Virus record (IMG/VR): IMGVR_UViG_3300042542_000919
Span: 1 to 24,327 of that record
Source of the DNA: a virus
Direction: 5' to 3' (one strand)
DNA length: 24,327 bases
How positions within the stretch are numbered: the stretch's first letter is position 1; every line of letters starts with the position of its first letter. Under the pieces are notes generated by a model. That model saw only the letters and a program-made list of their open reading frames with translations. It was not told the origin of the DNA and searched no databases. A program made the translations under genes and the position numbers. Below are positions 7,572 through 13,975 of the stretch, piece after piece.

Positions 7572-8163
7572 TTTAGCACAAACTGATTTAATTCCTATTG
7601 CTGAGGTTTTAGGGGGTGGTTACGTTACTAAAAGAGTAAACGGAAATAACGTTAATTATCGTGTTTTTGCTCAAACAGCAAACAGCACAACAATAACAGC
7701 AACTACGAGTGAACTAACTTTAATAGATGGCGGAGTAGGTAGTTTAACAGTTCCTGCGAATAGTTTTCAAGTTGGTGATTCTTTTCGTTTAGATATGGGC
7801 GGAGTAATGTCAGCACAAAACGGAAACACGATAACAATAAGATTAAAATCGGGTGCGGTTAGTTTAGGTAGTTCGGGGGCGTTAACAATGCCAAGTATTA
7901 CTAATCAGGTTTGGTTTTTATCTACAACGTTTACGATTAGAGCAATAGGTGCTGCTGGTACTGCTTCAATAGTTGTTTTGTCACAATTTCACGTTTTAAA
8001 AGCTGCTTCGGGAACTCAAGAGGGGTTTGCTTGGAATACGGTTAACTCAACAACGTTTAGTACTACAATAAGTAATACTTTAGACATAACGGCTCAATTT
8101 AGTACTAACAACGCTAACAATTCTATTTATTCAGATATTTTCACATTAAGCAAAACATATTAA
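7528..8163 (+). CDS. Beta-rich fibre / receptor-binding type structural protein
   Basis: 211 residues, Thr/Ser/Ala-rich. The N-terminus AKVKISELTAKGSSLAQTDLIPIAEVLGG is the form common in phage fibre proteins (V-K-I-S-E-L...D-x-I-P-I). The remainder alternates short beta-type segments (TITIRLKSGAVSLGSSGALT, STTISNTLDITAQFS). It lies between the connector and a DUF1566-type protein, in a block of probable appendage genes before lysis. A head fibre is equally possible. Confidence 0.55.
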   Translation: MAKVKISELTAKGSSLAQTDLIPIAEVLGGGYVTKRVNGNNVNYRVFAQTANSTTITATTSELTLIDGGVGSLTVPANSFQVGDSFRLDMGGVMSAQNGNTITIRLKSGAVSLGSSGALTMPSITNQVWFLSTTFTIRAIGAAGTASIVVLSQFHVLKAASGTQEGFAWNTVNSTTFSTTISNTLDITAQFSTNNANNSIYSDIFTLSKTY

Positions 8164-8174
8164 AAAATTAAATT

Positions 8175-8840
8175 ATGGCAAATGACATAGGATGGGGAGA
8201 AGGTGCTTGTAATAACGAAATAGGTTGGGGTATTGCACAAGAATATTTTAGTTGTAGCGGTTCGGGGGCAGCTGTTGGTGCTACATTAATGAAAAGCGGG
8301 CAAACGACAAGTTACCGAACGGGTGACGATGGCGACTTAGAAGCTGGAAGGGCAACTTCATTTAGTGTTTTAAGTGCTAATAACCCTTTTGGAAACACGA
8401 ATCGTTTTACTGACGAATTAGGCGGAACAACTTACACGAATAACATTGTAATCGATTGGAGTACTTATGACGGCACAACGGTTTTAGGAATTTCACGAGT
8501 AGCAATAGCAACGGGTCAAACTTGGAATACTGCTATTGATAATTCACTTTCTTATTCAGTTGGTACTTTCACAAGTGGATGGAGATTACCAAATATTAAG
8601 GAGATAATGAATCTTATGAACTTTGCTAATAACCAAGATAATTTATTAAATTATTCACCTTTCAATTTATCTTCATCAGGTAGAGTTTATTGGAGTTCAA
8701 CTACTGTACTTAATGCAACAACACAAGCATATGTTATGAATAATATTGGTGCTATAACTGTAGTAACAAAGACAACATCAGTAGCATATACCTATTTTCC
8801 AGTAAGAACATTCACCGTAACAGGAACAACTTTAACTTAA
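8175..8840 (+). CDS. DUF1566 / C-type-lectin-like appendage protein
   Basis: 221 residues. The N-terminus repeats an 'IGWG' unit (DIGWGEGACNNEIGWG), common in Bacteroidota phage fibre proteins. The C-terminal half contains SGWRLPNIKEIMNLMNF, then VYWSSTTV and a late YTYFPVRTF, the signature of DUF1566 (Lcl/FimH-like C-type lectin fold): W-R-L-P...E...L, YWSS, PVR. Such domains bind surface ligands, so host recognition is likely. The 3' third (from about 8600) looks slightly different in codon use from the first half, perhaps from exchange of the binding domain. Confidence 0.6.
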   Translation: MANDIGWGEGACNNEIGWGIAQEYFSCSGSGAAVGATLMKSGQTTSYRTGDDGDLEAGRATSFSVLSANNPFGNTNRFTDELGGTTYTNNIVIDWSTYDGTTVLGISRVAIATGQTWNTAIDNSLSYSVGTFTSGWRLPNIKEIMNLMNFANNQDNLLNYSPFNLSSSGRVYWSSTTVLNATTQAYVMNNIGAITVVTKTTSVAYTYFPVRTFTVTGTTLT

Positions 8841-8855
8841 AATAAAAATAAAAAA

Positions 8856-9092
8856 ATGGCAACTTATAAATTTCCGCAATTCAACGTTACAATTACTAAC
8901 CCTGTTGTAACCGTTACAATAGTAACAGATGATATTATTAACAGAGTATGTAGTGCAAACGTTTTGCTAACGACACCTTCTGCAATCTTTGGTATAGATT
9001 TTTACGGGTATTCTTACACGCAAGATTGGAGCGACCAAGATATTATTGACTGGGTTAATAACGTAGAATTACCAAAATACGAAGTGCAATGA
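8856..9092 (+). CDS. Small conserved structural-type protein
   Basis: 78 residues, starting MATYKFPQFNVTITNPVVTV, predicted beta in the first half and ending with an acidic helix (WSDQDIIDWVNN). I recall 'ATYKFPQFN..I.NP.I.V' in small proteins beside Bacteroidota phage fibre genes, of unknown function. Its stop overlaps the next start as ATGA (9089-9092). Confidence 0.65.
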   Translation: MATYKFPQFNVTITNPVVTVTIVTDDIINRVCSANVLLTTPSAIFGIDFYGYSYTQDWSDQDIIDWVNNVELPKYEVQ

Positions 9093-9304
9093 TTGACGTA
9101 AGCAAAGTTATAGAAATAATCAAAAAGCAGGGAGCAACTGGTGTTCTTGCTTTGTGGTTATGGTATACACATTCCGATGTTCAAGATTTAAAACATCGTT
9201 TATATGAATGTTATGGGAAAAATAATAACACGGCTACAAAGTCAATTAATGACACTACTCATTTTGCTATTGTACCAAAAGATGAATTAATAGAAGTTGA
9301 ATGA
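9089..9304 (+). CDS. Holin-like small membrane protein
   Basis: 71 residues: a short helix (VIEIIKKQGATG), one hydrophobic segment (VLALWLWYT, about 19-27) and a charged C-terminal part (SDVQDLKHRLYECYGK). Size, topology and ATGA coupling to the endolysin resemble one-span holins of the BhlA type. The hydrophobic stretch is short, so a lysis-accessory protein is possible. The holin role is inferred mainly from position. Confidence 0.5.
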   Translation: MIDVSKVIEIIKKQGATGVLALWLWYTHSDVQDLKHRLYECYGKNNNTATKSINDTTHFAIVPKDELIEVE

Positions 9305-9819
9305 ATTACGATTGGTTAAAACAAGAAAAATCACCCCGTGTTTTAGTTCAAGCTGTTAAACAACTTGGAGTAACTGAAATAGTAGGTAAAGAACATAATC
9401 CCGTTATATTAGGTTGGGCTAAAGAATTAAAGTTAGCAAGCGTTTACAATTCAGACGAGATACCTTGGTGCGGATTATTCATAGCTTATTGCTGTAAAAT
9501 GGCGGGTCTTGAAGTAGTAGATAAACCATTATGGGCATTGTCGTGGAGTAATTGGGGTAATGCTGTAAGCGAACCAATGTTAGGCGATATACTAACATTT
9601 AAAAGAAATGGCGGAGGACACGTTGGAATCTATGTAGGGGAAGATTTAACGCACTATCACGTTTTGGGTGGTAATCAAGGTAACGCAGTTAGTGTTTCTC
9701 GCATAGCAAAGAGCAGATTATTTAAAGCAAGGCGGACAGCTTGGAAGGTTGCACAACCGGTTAACGTAAGAAAAGTGCATTTAGCACCTAAAGGAGTAAT
9801 AACAACAAATGAACAATAA
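9301..9819 (+). CDS. Endolysin, TIGR02594 / CHAP-like Cys-His peptidase
   Basis: 172 residues. PWCGLFIAYC places the nucleophile at C57, GGGHVGIYVG supplies H107, and HYHVLGGNQGN gives a polar third residue around 120-125. This is the layout of the TIGR02594 branch of NlpC/P60-CHAP cell-wall hydrolases, which cut peptide bonds in peptidoglycan. There is no signal peptide, so release through a holin is expected; the holin-like gene is immediately upstream with an ATGA overlap. The C-terminal 30 residues (VAQPVNVRKVHLAPKG) are basic and may bind the wall. Confidence 0.8.
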   Translation: MNYDWLKQEKSPRVLVQAVKQLGVTEIVGKEHNPVILGWAKELKLASVYNSDEIPWCGLFIAYCCKMAGLEVVDKPLWALSWSNWGNAVSEPMLGDILTFKRNGGGHVGIYVGEDLTHYHVLGGNQGNAVSVSRIAKSRLFKARRTAWKVAQPVNVRKVHLAPKGVITTNEQ

Positions 9820-9820
9820 A

Positions 9821-10048
9821 ATGGCAAAGAAAAAAAAGAATGTAGATGTAGAAATTCAAGTGAATGACGCATCATTAGAAATCAAAAGAGATGAAACAAT
9901 TAACGAGGTAAATTTAGACACTAAGAATTTAGATGTTAAGGTTACAAAAACGGATGACAAAATCGAGGTGAAAGTCGATGCAGAGAAACCGATTTTGAAT
10001 TTGGTAGGAAAAATTTTAGGTAGATACATTACTAAACGATTAAAATAG
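9821..10048 (+). CDS. Small charged protein ending the late operon
   Basis: 75 residues from ATG 9821 (MAKKKK...), preferred over ATG 9809 because 9809 lies inside the endolysin gene and 9821 has the usual A/T leader. It has alternating Val/Lys/Asp strands (VDVEIQVNDASLEIKRDE, LDVKVTKTDDKIEVKVD), then a C-terminal amphipathic helix (ILNLVGKILGRYITKRLK). No function recognised. As the last gene before the terminator it may be a lysis or structural accessory. Confidence 0.6.
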   Translation: MAKKKKNVDVEIQVNDASLEIKRDETINEVNLDTKNLDVKVTKTDDKIEVKVDAEKPILNLVGKILGRYITKRLK

Positions 10049-10094
10049 TATATTTGTACCATTCTTCATAATTGAATAGGTTAATTGTTAACGA

Positions 10095-10121
10095 GAACCC
10101 TTACTTCGGTAGGGGTTTTTT
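10095..10121 (+). terminator. Strong terminator closing the late operon
   Basis: ACCCTTAC (10097-10104) and GTAGGGGT (10109-10116) pair over eight positions with one T-G pair around a TTCG tetraloop, followed by a run of six T. An outer A-T pair extends the stem. It separates the structural and lysis genes from the early promoter at 10162. Confidence 0.92.
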
Positions 10122-10161
10122 AGTTTATAGAAAAAAAAATTAAAAATATCTGAAAAAAAAC

Positions 10162-10191
10162 TTGTTATATTAAAAAGAATAACTATCTTTG
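10162..10191 (+). promoter_or_regulatory. Early promoter P1 (Bacteroidota type)
   Basis: TTG (10162-10164), a 19-base spacer TTATATTAAAAAGAATAAC, and TATCTTTG (10184-10191). This fits the Bacteroidota -33 TTG / -7 TAnnTTTG consensus. GTTAT (10164-10168) and ATAAC (10179-10183) form a dyad within the spacer, a possible operator. The ATG follows 24 bases after the -7 box. The spacer and the downstream AACAATTAAA recur at 14485, 14902 and 17551. Confidence 0.85.
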
Positions 10192-10215
10192 TTGAAACAA
10201 TTAAATATTTAAGTT

Positions 10216-10362
10216 ATGAAAAAACACTTTTACGACTTGTTAGACCAAGTCACACCCGCCAATGAAGAACACAAAGAATTTTTAAGGGTCATTTCGTTCG
10301 GTTTAACGCTATTTATCGGCACGTTTGGTGCATTACTATCACTTTTTATTTTAATACGATGA
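10216..10362 (+). CDS. Small single-span membrane protein, first early gene
   Basis: 48 residues: a hydrophilic N-terminus (MKKHFYDLLDQVTPANEEHK) and one membrane segment at about 25-47 (SFGLTLFIGTFGALLSLFIL) ending in Arg. It starts 24 bases after the -7 box of P1, so it is the first translated gene of this early transcript. Its stop overlaps the next ATG as ATGA. Function unknown; an early membrane protein could alter the host envelope, but that is inference only. Confidence 0.7.
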   Translation: MKKHFYDLLDQVTPANEEHKEFLRVISFGLTLFIGTFGALLSLFILIR

Positions 10363-10541
10363 GAAAGCCTAAAAAAGCAAATCCGACTTTGATTGAAATT
10401 ATTGATTATTGGTTAGAGCAAAAGAAGAATAACACGGGAAGAATGGACATTCAACATTATATGAAAGTTTGCCACGCAAAAGCACGAACGTTAAGGTGGA
10501 ATGAGAACGATAAAACTTGGAGTTATGTGGGTAAAAAATAG
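10359..10541 (+). CDS. Small basic early protein
   Basis: 60 residues, Lys/Arg-rich (MRKPKKANPTLIEIIDYWLE, then HYMKVCHAKARTLRWNEN). It is joined to the upstream gene by ATGA and overlaps the next one. No domain recognised; the basic charge would allow nucleic-acid binding. Confidence 0.6.
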   Translation: MRKPKKANPTLIEIIDYWLEQKKNNTGRMDIQHYMKVCHAKARTLRWNENDKTWSYVGKK

Positions 10542-10914
10542 AGATGGTTATACTTTGTTGTTAAGTAATGACCCTTGCGAAGTATTTTATTATTTTAATG
10601 TAAAAGAAATGCACGGGTTAAACATAACGGATTGTAGGTTGCACCAAAACACGAAACAAAGTTCTTATATTGCCGGGTGGTGTAATTTCATTCCTAAAGC
10701 AAATAAAGAGTATGGTGAAAAGGATAAGCGATTCGTGTTTATCAACTTGTCAAGATGCACCGATGAGGTTAAAACTACAGGATTAATTATGCACGAACTT
10801 TGTCATCAGTCTTTATTCAGGTTTAATTACGATATGGAAAAGGAAGAAGAAATAATTACTTGGGCGGAAAATGAAACCTACGAAATTTATAACTATGTAA
10901 ATACGTTGATATGA
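10525..10914 (+). CDS. HExxH-motif protein, putative zinc metallopeptidase
   Basis: 129 residues if started at ATG 10525; an upstream ATG at 10501 would add eight residues and overlap the previous gene by 41 bases instead of 17. LIMHELCHQSLF (residues 88-98) holds HELCH, a zinc-binding HExxH, and an acidic helix follows (MEKEEEIITWAENE) that could give the third ligand. Several Cys are present. This resembles small metallopeptidase-like phage proteins. No signal peptide or membrane segment is visible, so it acts in the cytoplasm. Substrate unknown. Confidence 0.6.
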   Translation: MWVKNRDGYTLLLSNDPCEVFYYFNVKEMHGLNITDCRLHQNTKQSSYIAGWCNFIPKANKEYGEKDKRFVFINLSRCTDEVKTTGLIMHELCHQSLFRFNYDMEKEEEIITWAENETYEIYNYVNTLI

Positions 10915-11114
10915 AATATAGGTGGATTAATAAACTAACTCAAACGTATAAGGATAGAACTTATGTTAGTTATTCGGTAAATATAAACGACAAGTATCTT
11001 TATAGTTCATCCGTGTTAGAGTATTGCGAAGAATACGTTTTGAAGTACGCACAAAAACACGGAATCAAAGAAGAGGATATATTAAGAACCGGAAAACATA
11101 AAAGAATAAAATGA
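10911..11114 (+). CDS. Small early protein, unknown
   Basis: 67 residues, basic, with a Tyr-rich first half (YRWINKLTQTYKDRTYVSYS) and a Lys-rich end (GKHKRIK). It is linked by ATGA overlaps at both ends (10911 and 11111). No family recognised. Confidence 0.6.
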   Translation: MKYRWINKLTQTYKDRTYVSYSVNINDKYLYSSSVLEYCEEYVLKYAQKHGIKEEDILRTGKHKRIK

Positions 11115-11326
11115 AAGCAAAAGAAGTTACAGCGGTGTTCGAATGGACGAATGAAGCAGTTTTGTTACAGCAAATAGAAAGGTTAAAAGAATTACTTTTA
11201 CAAGGTAATGAATATCACGAAGATGTTTATAACAAAATGAGTCTTCAGTTTATGCAGAAATACGAACGCACTCGAAGTTTTAAAGTAATTAACCATAATG
11301 AAGTAATAGTAAAATCTAAAGTATGA
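11111..11326 (+). CDS. Small early protein, unknown (helical)
   Basis: 71 residues, with an amphipathic helix (EAVLLQQIERLKELLLQG) in the middle and a basic C-terminus. ATGA overlaps link it on both sides. No family recognised. Confidence 0.6.
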   Translation: MKAKEVTAVFEWTNEAVLLQQIERLKELLLQGNEYHEDVYNKMSLQFMQKYERTRSFKVINHNEVIVKSKV

Positions 11327-11538
11327 CAGCTAAAGAATTTGCAGTAGAGTTAGTAGATAGCTATCGAAACATTTTAATGAATGAAGACACTGAATGTGGT
11401 AATGAGATACTATGTAGTCTGATAGCTAAAGAAAGCGCATTGATTGCAGTTAATGTAGTTTTAAACCTTTGTTGGGGAAATAATCAAGTAGGTATTAATT
11501 ATTGGAATGAAGTAAAACACGAAATTGAAAAGCTATGA
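11323..11538 (+). CDS. Small early protein, unknown (helical)
   Basis: 71 residues, almost entirely helical (TAKEFAVELVDSYRNILMNE, IAKESALIAVNVVLNLCWG). I do not recognise it. ATGA overlaps link it to both neighbours. The hydrophobic middle is interrupted by charged residues and is not a clear membrane span. Confidence 0.6.
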   Translation: MTAKEFAVELVDSYRNILMNEDTECGNEILCSLIAKESALIAVNVVLNLCWGNNQVGINYWNEVKHEIEKL

Positions 11539-11717
11539 AAAATTATAGAATATGGTTAGAGGATTCAGTTGAACCAAATGGTGGTTTTTGGTGGTATTGT
11601 TTTGATAATGGGGATGGATATTTAAGGGAACTTAATTATGATTATACAGGTAAAGAAGATGAACTTGACACTTTGCAACAATACATTAAGTGGGGATATA
11701 AAATAGAAAAGTTATGA
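11535..11717 (+). CDS. Small acidic Trp-rich early protein, unknown
   Basis: 60 residues, acidic, rich in Trp and Tyr (GGFWWYCFDNGDGYLRELNY). Acidic, compact phage proteins can mimic DNA or block host proteins, but nothing here shows that. It is linked by ATGA overlaps. Confidence 0.6.
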   Translation: MKNYRIWLEDSVEPNGGFWWYCFDNGDGYLRELNYDYTGKEDELDTLQQYIKWGYKIEKL

Positions 11718-11830
11718 AAGTGTTTAAGCTATACAACCCTAAGCAAAAGATTGACTACCGTAAAATAAAGCAATGGAGGGTTCGTGTTAACATATCAAAT
11801 AATTTTTACAAGAATTATGAGTTTGATTAA
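11714..11830 (+). CDS. Very small basic early protein
   Basis: 38 residues, MKVFKLYNPKQKIDYRKIKQ then WRVRVNISNNFYKNYEFD, basic and aromatic. Its ATG overlaps the previous stop as ATGA (11714-11717). It is the last gene of the P1 run; a new promoter-like box begins at its end. No function recognised. Confidence 0.55.
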   Translation: MKVFKLYNPKQKIDYRKIKQWRVRVNISNNFYKNYEFD

Positions 11831-11849
11831 ATAATAATTATTATATTTG
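11822..11849 (+). promoter_or_regulatory. Candidate promoter of the replication genes
   Basis: TATATTTG (11842-11849) is a perfect -7 box. The nearest TTTG (11822-11825) is 16 bases upstream, three short of the 19 seen in the P1-type promoters, so the -33 contact may be weak or absent. Transcription would start about 11853-11857, exactly where the structured leader begins. Confidence 0.5.
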
Positions 11850-11852
11850 CAA

Positions 11853-11966
11853 AACATACGACCGAAATGCAAAAAGACTTTATTAATTTAAGGAAGTGTA
11901 AACCGCCATATAATCATTTGGTCGTGTGTTATTGTGGCGGCTTCCTTTATAAAAACACGACCGATG
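11853..11966 (+). promoter_or_regulatory. Structured leader of the initiator gene with competing pairings
   Basis: Three elements are visible. A (11853-11869) pairs with B (11915-11930) over 16 positions including one T-G pair, with G11864 bulged. A second stem joins 11890-11896 plus 11903-11910 to 11933-11947, with a six-base bulge and a GC-rich core CCGCCA/TGGCGG. C (11955-11962, ACACGACC), just before the initiator ATG at 11964, is perfectly complementary to GGTCGTGT within B and resembles A. A-B and the second stem interleave and cannot both form fully. This looks like a two-state translational switch; the behaviour is inferred from pairing only. A 43-codon ORF (11867-11998) also spans it. 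Confidence 0.6.
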
Positions 11967-12593
11967 AACAATCAACAAGGATGGATAAAACTCCATAGGC
12001 AAATTCTCGAATGGGAATGGTACTCAGATAATAACTGCTTTCGGTTATTTCTTCATTTGCTTTTAAAAGCTAATCACAAAGAAAAACGATTTAAAGGAAT
12101 TGAATTAAAAGTAGGTTCTATTGTTACAAGTCGTGACCTATTAGCACGTGAAACAGGTTTAACATCACAGCAAATTAGAACTGCTTTAACTAAGTTAATT
12201 TCAACCAACGAAATAACCAACGTTACAAGTTCGCAAGGTACTATTATTCAAATAGTTAACTATGAAAAATACCAAGTACCAACCAACGAAATAACAAACG
12301 AGCAACCAACGAGCAACCAACAATCAACCACTAACAATAATGTAAAGAAAGAAAAGAAGTTTATAATACCAACTTTTAATGATGTTTTGGAATATTGTAT
12401 GCAGAATAATTTAGACGTTGATGGAGTAAAATTTATTAACTTTTACGAATCAAAAGGATGGATGGTAGGTAAAAACAAAATGAAAGATTGGAAAGCTGCT
12501 ATTCGAACTTGGGTAAAACCTAAACAACAAGTTGAAATTTCACCTGAAGAACTAAAAGCAATTAAACTCGGATTCCTAAAACCTAAACAATGA
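11964..12593 (+). CDS. DnaD-like replication initiator / replisome organiser
   Basis: 209 residues from ATG 11964; a GTG at 11934 inside the leader is rejected. The N-terminus GWIKLHRQILEWEWYSDNN, FRLFLHLLLKANH, GSIVTSRDLLARETGL and SQQIRTALTKLISTNEI form a winged-helix domain typical of phage replisome organisers. A Thr/Gln/Asn-rich linker follows, and the C-terminal part has FYESKGWMVGKNKMKDWKAA, the DnaD-like end. It would bind the origin and load the helicase encoded next, whose ATG overlaps its stop. The structured leader may control its translation. Confidence 0.75.
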   Translation: MNNQQGWIKLHRQILEWEWYSDNNCFRLFLHLLLKANHKEKRFKGIELKVGSIVTSRDLLARETGLTSQQIRTALTKLISTNEITNVTSSQGTIIQIVNYEKYQVPTNEITNEQPTSNQQSTTNNNVKKEKKFIIPTFNDVLEYCMQNNLDVDGVKFINFYESKGWMVGKNKMKDWKAAIRTWVKPKQQVEISPEELKAIKLGFLKPKQ

Positions 12594-13576
12594 TAACACA
12601 AGAAGGCGATTGCCTGCAATATCTTTTAGATTACAAAGACGGCAAAATAAAAGACGGATTAAAAATTGATTGTCATTTAGATGAGTACATTAGATTTAAA
12701 CCTAACCAACTAAACATAATTCTCGGACACGATAACGTTGGGAAAACCTATTGGATAAATTGGTACTTCTTAACACTTGCACTTAAACACGATTTAAAGT
12801 TTTGTATTTGGAGCGGTGAAAATAAGAAAGCTACAATACTTCGTGACTTACTCCAAATGTATTACGGAATAAGATTTAAGGATTTAACCTACCAACAAAT
12901 AACAACAGGAACAACAATAATCGAACAGCAGTTTAAATTTATAAGCAATAAAAATCTTTACAAACCAAATGAGTTATTGAAGTTGTTTGAAGAAAGCGAA
13001 TGCAATGTAGCATTAATTGACCCATTTACCGGGTTAGATAGGCAAATGGATTTTCAATCTAATTATAATTTCTTAAATACTTGCCGTGATTTCTGCAATA
13101 AGTTTGGAGTTACAATATACATAAACACGCATCCAAACAGCGAAAGCGGTAGAAGTGGCAATATTTATCAGGAAGGCGAATATAAAGGACATTTGAAAGC
13201 ACCATTGAAAGACCATATCGAAGGTGGTAAAGCATTCTCAAATCGTTGTGATGACTTATTTGTTATTCATAGATTAGTAAAACACGAGACAATGAAATAT
13301 GTAACGTGGGTAAATGTAGAGAAAGTTAAAGATATGGATACGGGTGGTAAACACACAGCATTAAATGACCCTATTATGTTTGATTTTAATTCAGGCTTAG
13401 GATTTAAAGTTAATGGAGTTGACCCGTTATTTAATGTTAGACCAAAAATTTCAAATAGCTTTCCTATTCAGACTCATATTGTTGAATTAAAAAACAAACC
13501 CGATATAGTAAACGGAAAAGAATTACTTTCGTTTAGCGAAAAGATGAAACAAAGTAAAGGCGATGTTCCGTTCTAA
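12590..13576 (+). CDS. DnaB-like replicative helicase (RecA-type ATPase)
   Basis: 328 residues. GHDNVGKT at 46-53 is the Walker A motif, and NVALIDPFTGLD (139-150) the Walker B strand. YINTHPNSE and a later Arg/Lys-containing segment resemble DnaB motifs 3 and 4. It lacks the N-terminal DnaB domain, as in short phage helicases. It would unwind DNA at the fork after loading by the initiator, with which it is translationally coupled. The last four residues, DVPF, resemble the SSB C-terminal tip. Downstream, in-frame stops repeat every nine bases in a tandem repeat. Confidence 0.75.
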   Translation: MITQEGDCLQYLLDYKDGKIKDGLKIDCHLDEYIRFKPNQLNIILGHDNVGKTYWINWYFLTLALKHDLKFCIWSGENKKATILRDLLQMYYGIRFKDLTYQQITTGTTIIEQQFKFISNKNLYKPNELLKLFEESECNVALIDPFTGLDRQMDFQSNYNFLNTCRDFCNKFGVTIYINTHPNSESGRSGNIYQEGEYKGHLKAPLKDHIEGGKAFSNRCDDLFVIHRLVKHETMKYVTWVNVEKVKDMDTGGKHTALNDPIMFDFNSGLGFKVNGVDPLFNVRPKISNSFPIQTHIVELKNKPDIVNGKELLSFSEKMKQSKGDVPF

Positions 13577-13607
13577 CTACCTTAACAACCTTAACTACCT
13601 TAACAAA
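13572..13607 (+). repeat. Tandem 9-base repeats after the helicase gene
   Basis: Four imperfect copies of a 9-base unit (TCTAACTAC, CTTAACAAC, CTTAACTAC, CTTAACAAA) run head to tail, the first overlapping the helicase stop codon. The unit core is CTTAAC. In the helicase frame each unit contains TAA. Together with the next repeat this makes a candidate iteron array in the 105-base gap 13577-13681. Confidence 0.7.
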
Positions 13608-13630
13608 ATTATCAGGTCTGAAAAGTTAGG

Positions 13631-13650
13631 CGGGATAAAACGGGATAAAT
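13631..13650 (+). repeat. Direct repeat CGGGATAAA x2
   Basis: CGGGATAAAA and CGGGATAAAT stand in tandem (10-base period), followed by an AT-rich stretch. They lie in the same gap as the 9-base repeats, between helicase and coiled-coil genes. Origin or protein-binding function is inferred only. Confidence 0.65.
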
Positions 13651-13681
13651 TGCAAATTATAACAAGCAAAAACACGAATAA

Positions 13682-13975
13682 ATGGACGAATTGACTATTA
13701 TAAAAGGCAAAGTGTTATTAGACACTACCTATTTAAAGATTAAAATAAGCCTTGAAGAAATTAAACAAAAACACGAACATAGAACTGATATAATTAACTC
13801 AATGGAACGTAGTTTGGCAGACTTACAAGAAGTAAAGATTAGTTACGATGCTATGGAAAAGGAACTAAGAACAGCATTACAGCAAAATTTCAGACTTGAA
13901 AAGTTACTTCAAGAAGAAAAATTTAAGGTTCTTGATTTGCAACTACAATTACAAACCAAAAATTACGAATTATGA
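13682..13975 (+). CDS. Coiled-coil protein, unknown
   Basis: 97 residues, almost all helical with heptads throughout (ITLEE-type segments such as LEEIKQKHEHR, LRTALQQNFRLEKLLQEEKF). It has no Cys, no membrane segment. Its stop overlaps the NinG ATG as ATGA (13972-13975), so it belongs to the recombination and replication run. The function may be as a partner of NinG or the helicase; nothing shows which. Confidence 0.65.
   Translation: MDELTIIKGKVLLDTTYLKIKISLEEIKQKHEHRTDIINSMERSLADLQEVKISYDAMEKELRTALQQNFRLEKLLQEEKFKVLDLQLQLQTKNYEL

Noticed and set aside
10441-10541. ATG at 10501 as start of the HExxH gene
   Set aside because: It would overlap the previous gene by 41 bases; ATG 10525 gives a shorter overlap. 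Not decisive, so it is noted as an alternative.
11867-11998. 43-codon ORF (MQKDFINLRKCKPPYN...) spanning the initiator leader
   Set aside because: It has a start and a Cys-containing core, but the long complementary pairings explain the sequence better; a leader peptide remains possible and could be tested by ribosome profiling.
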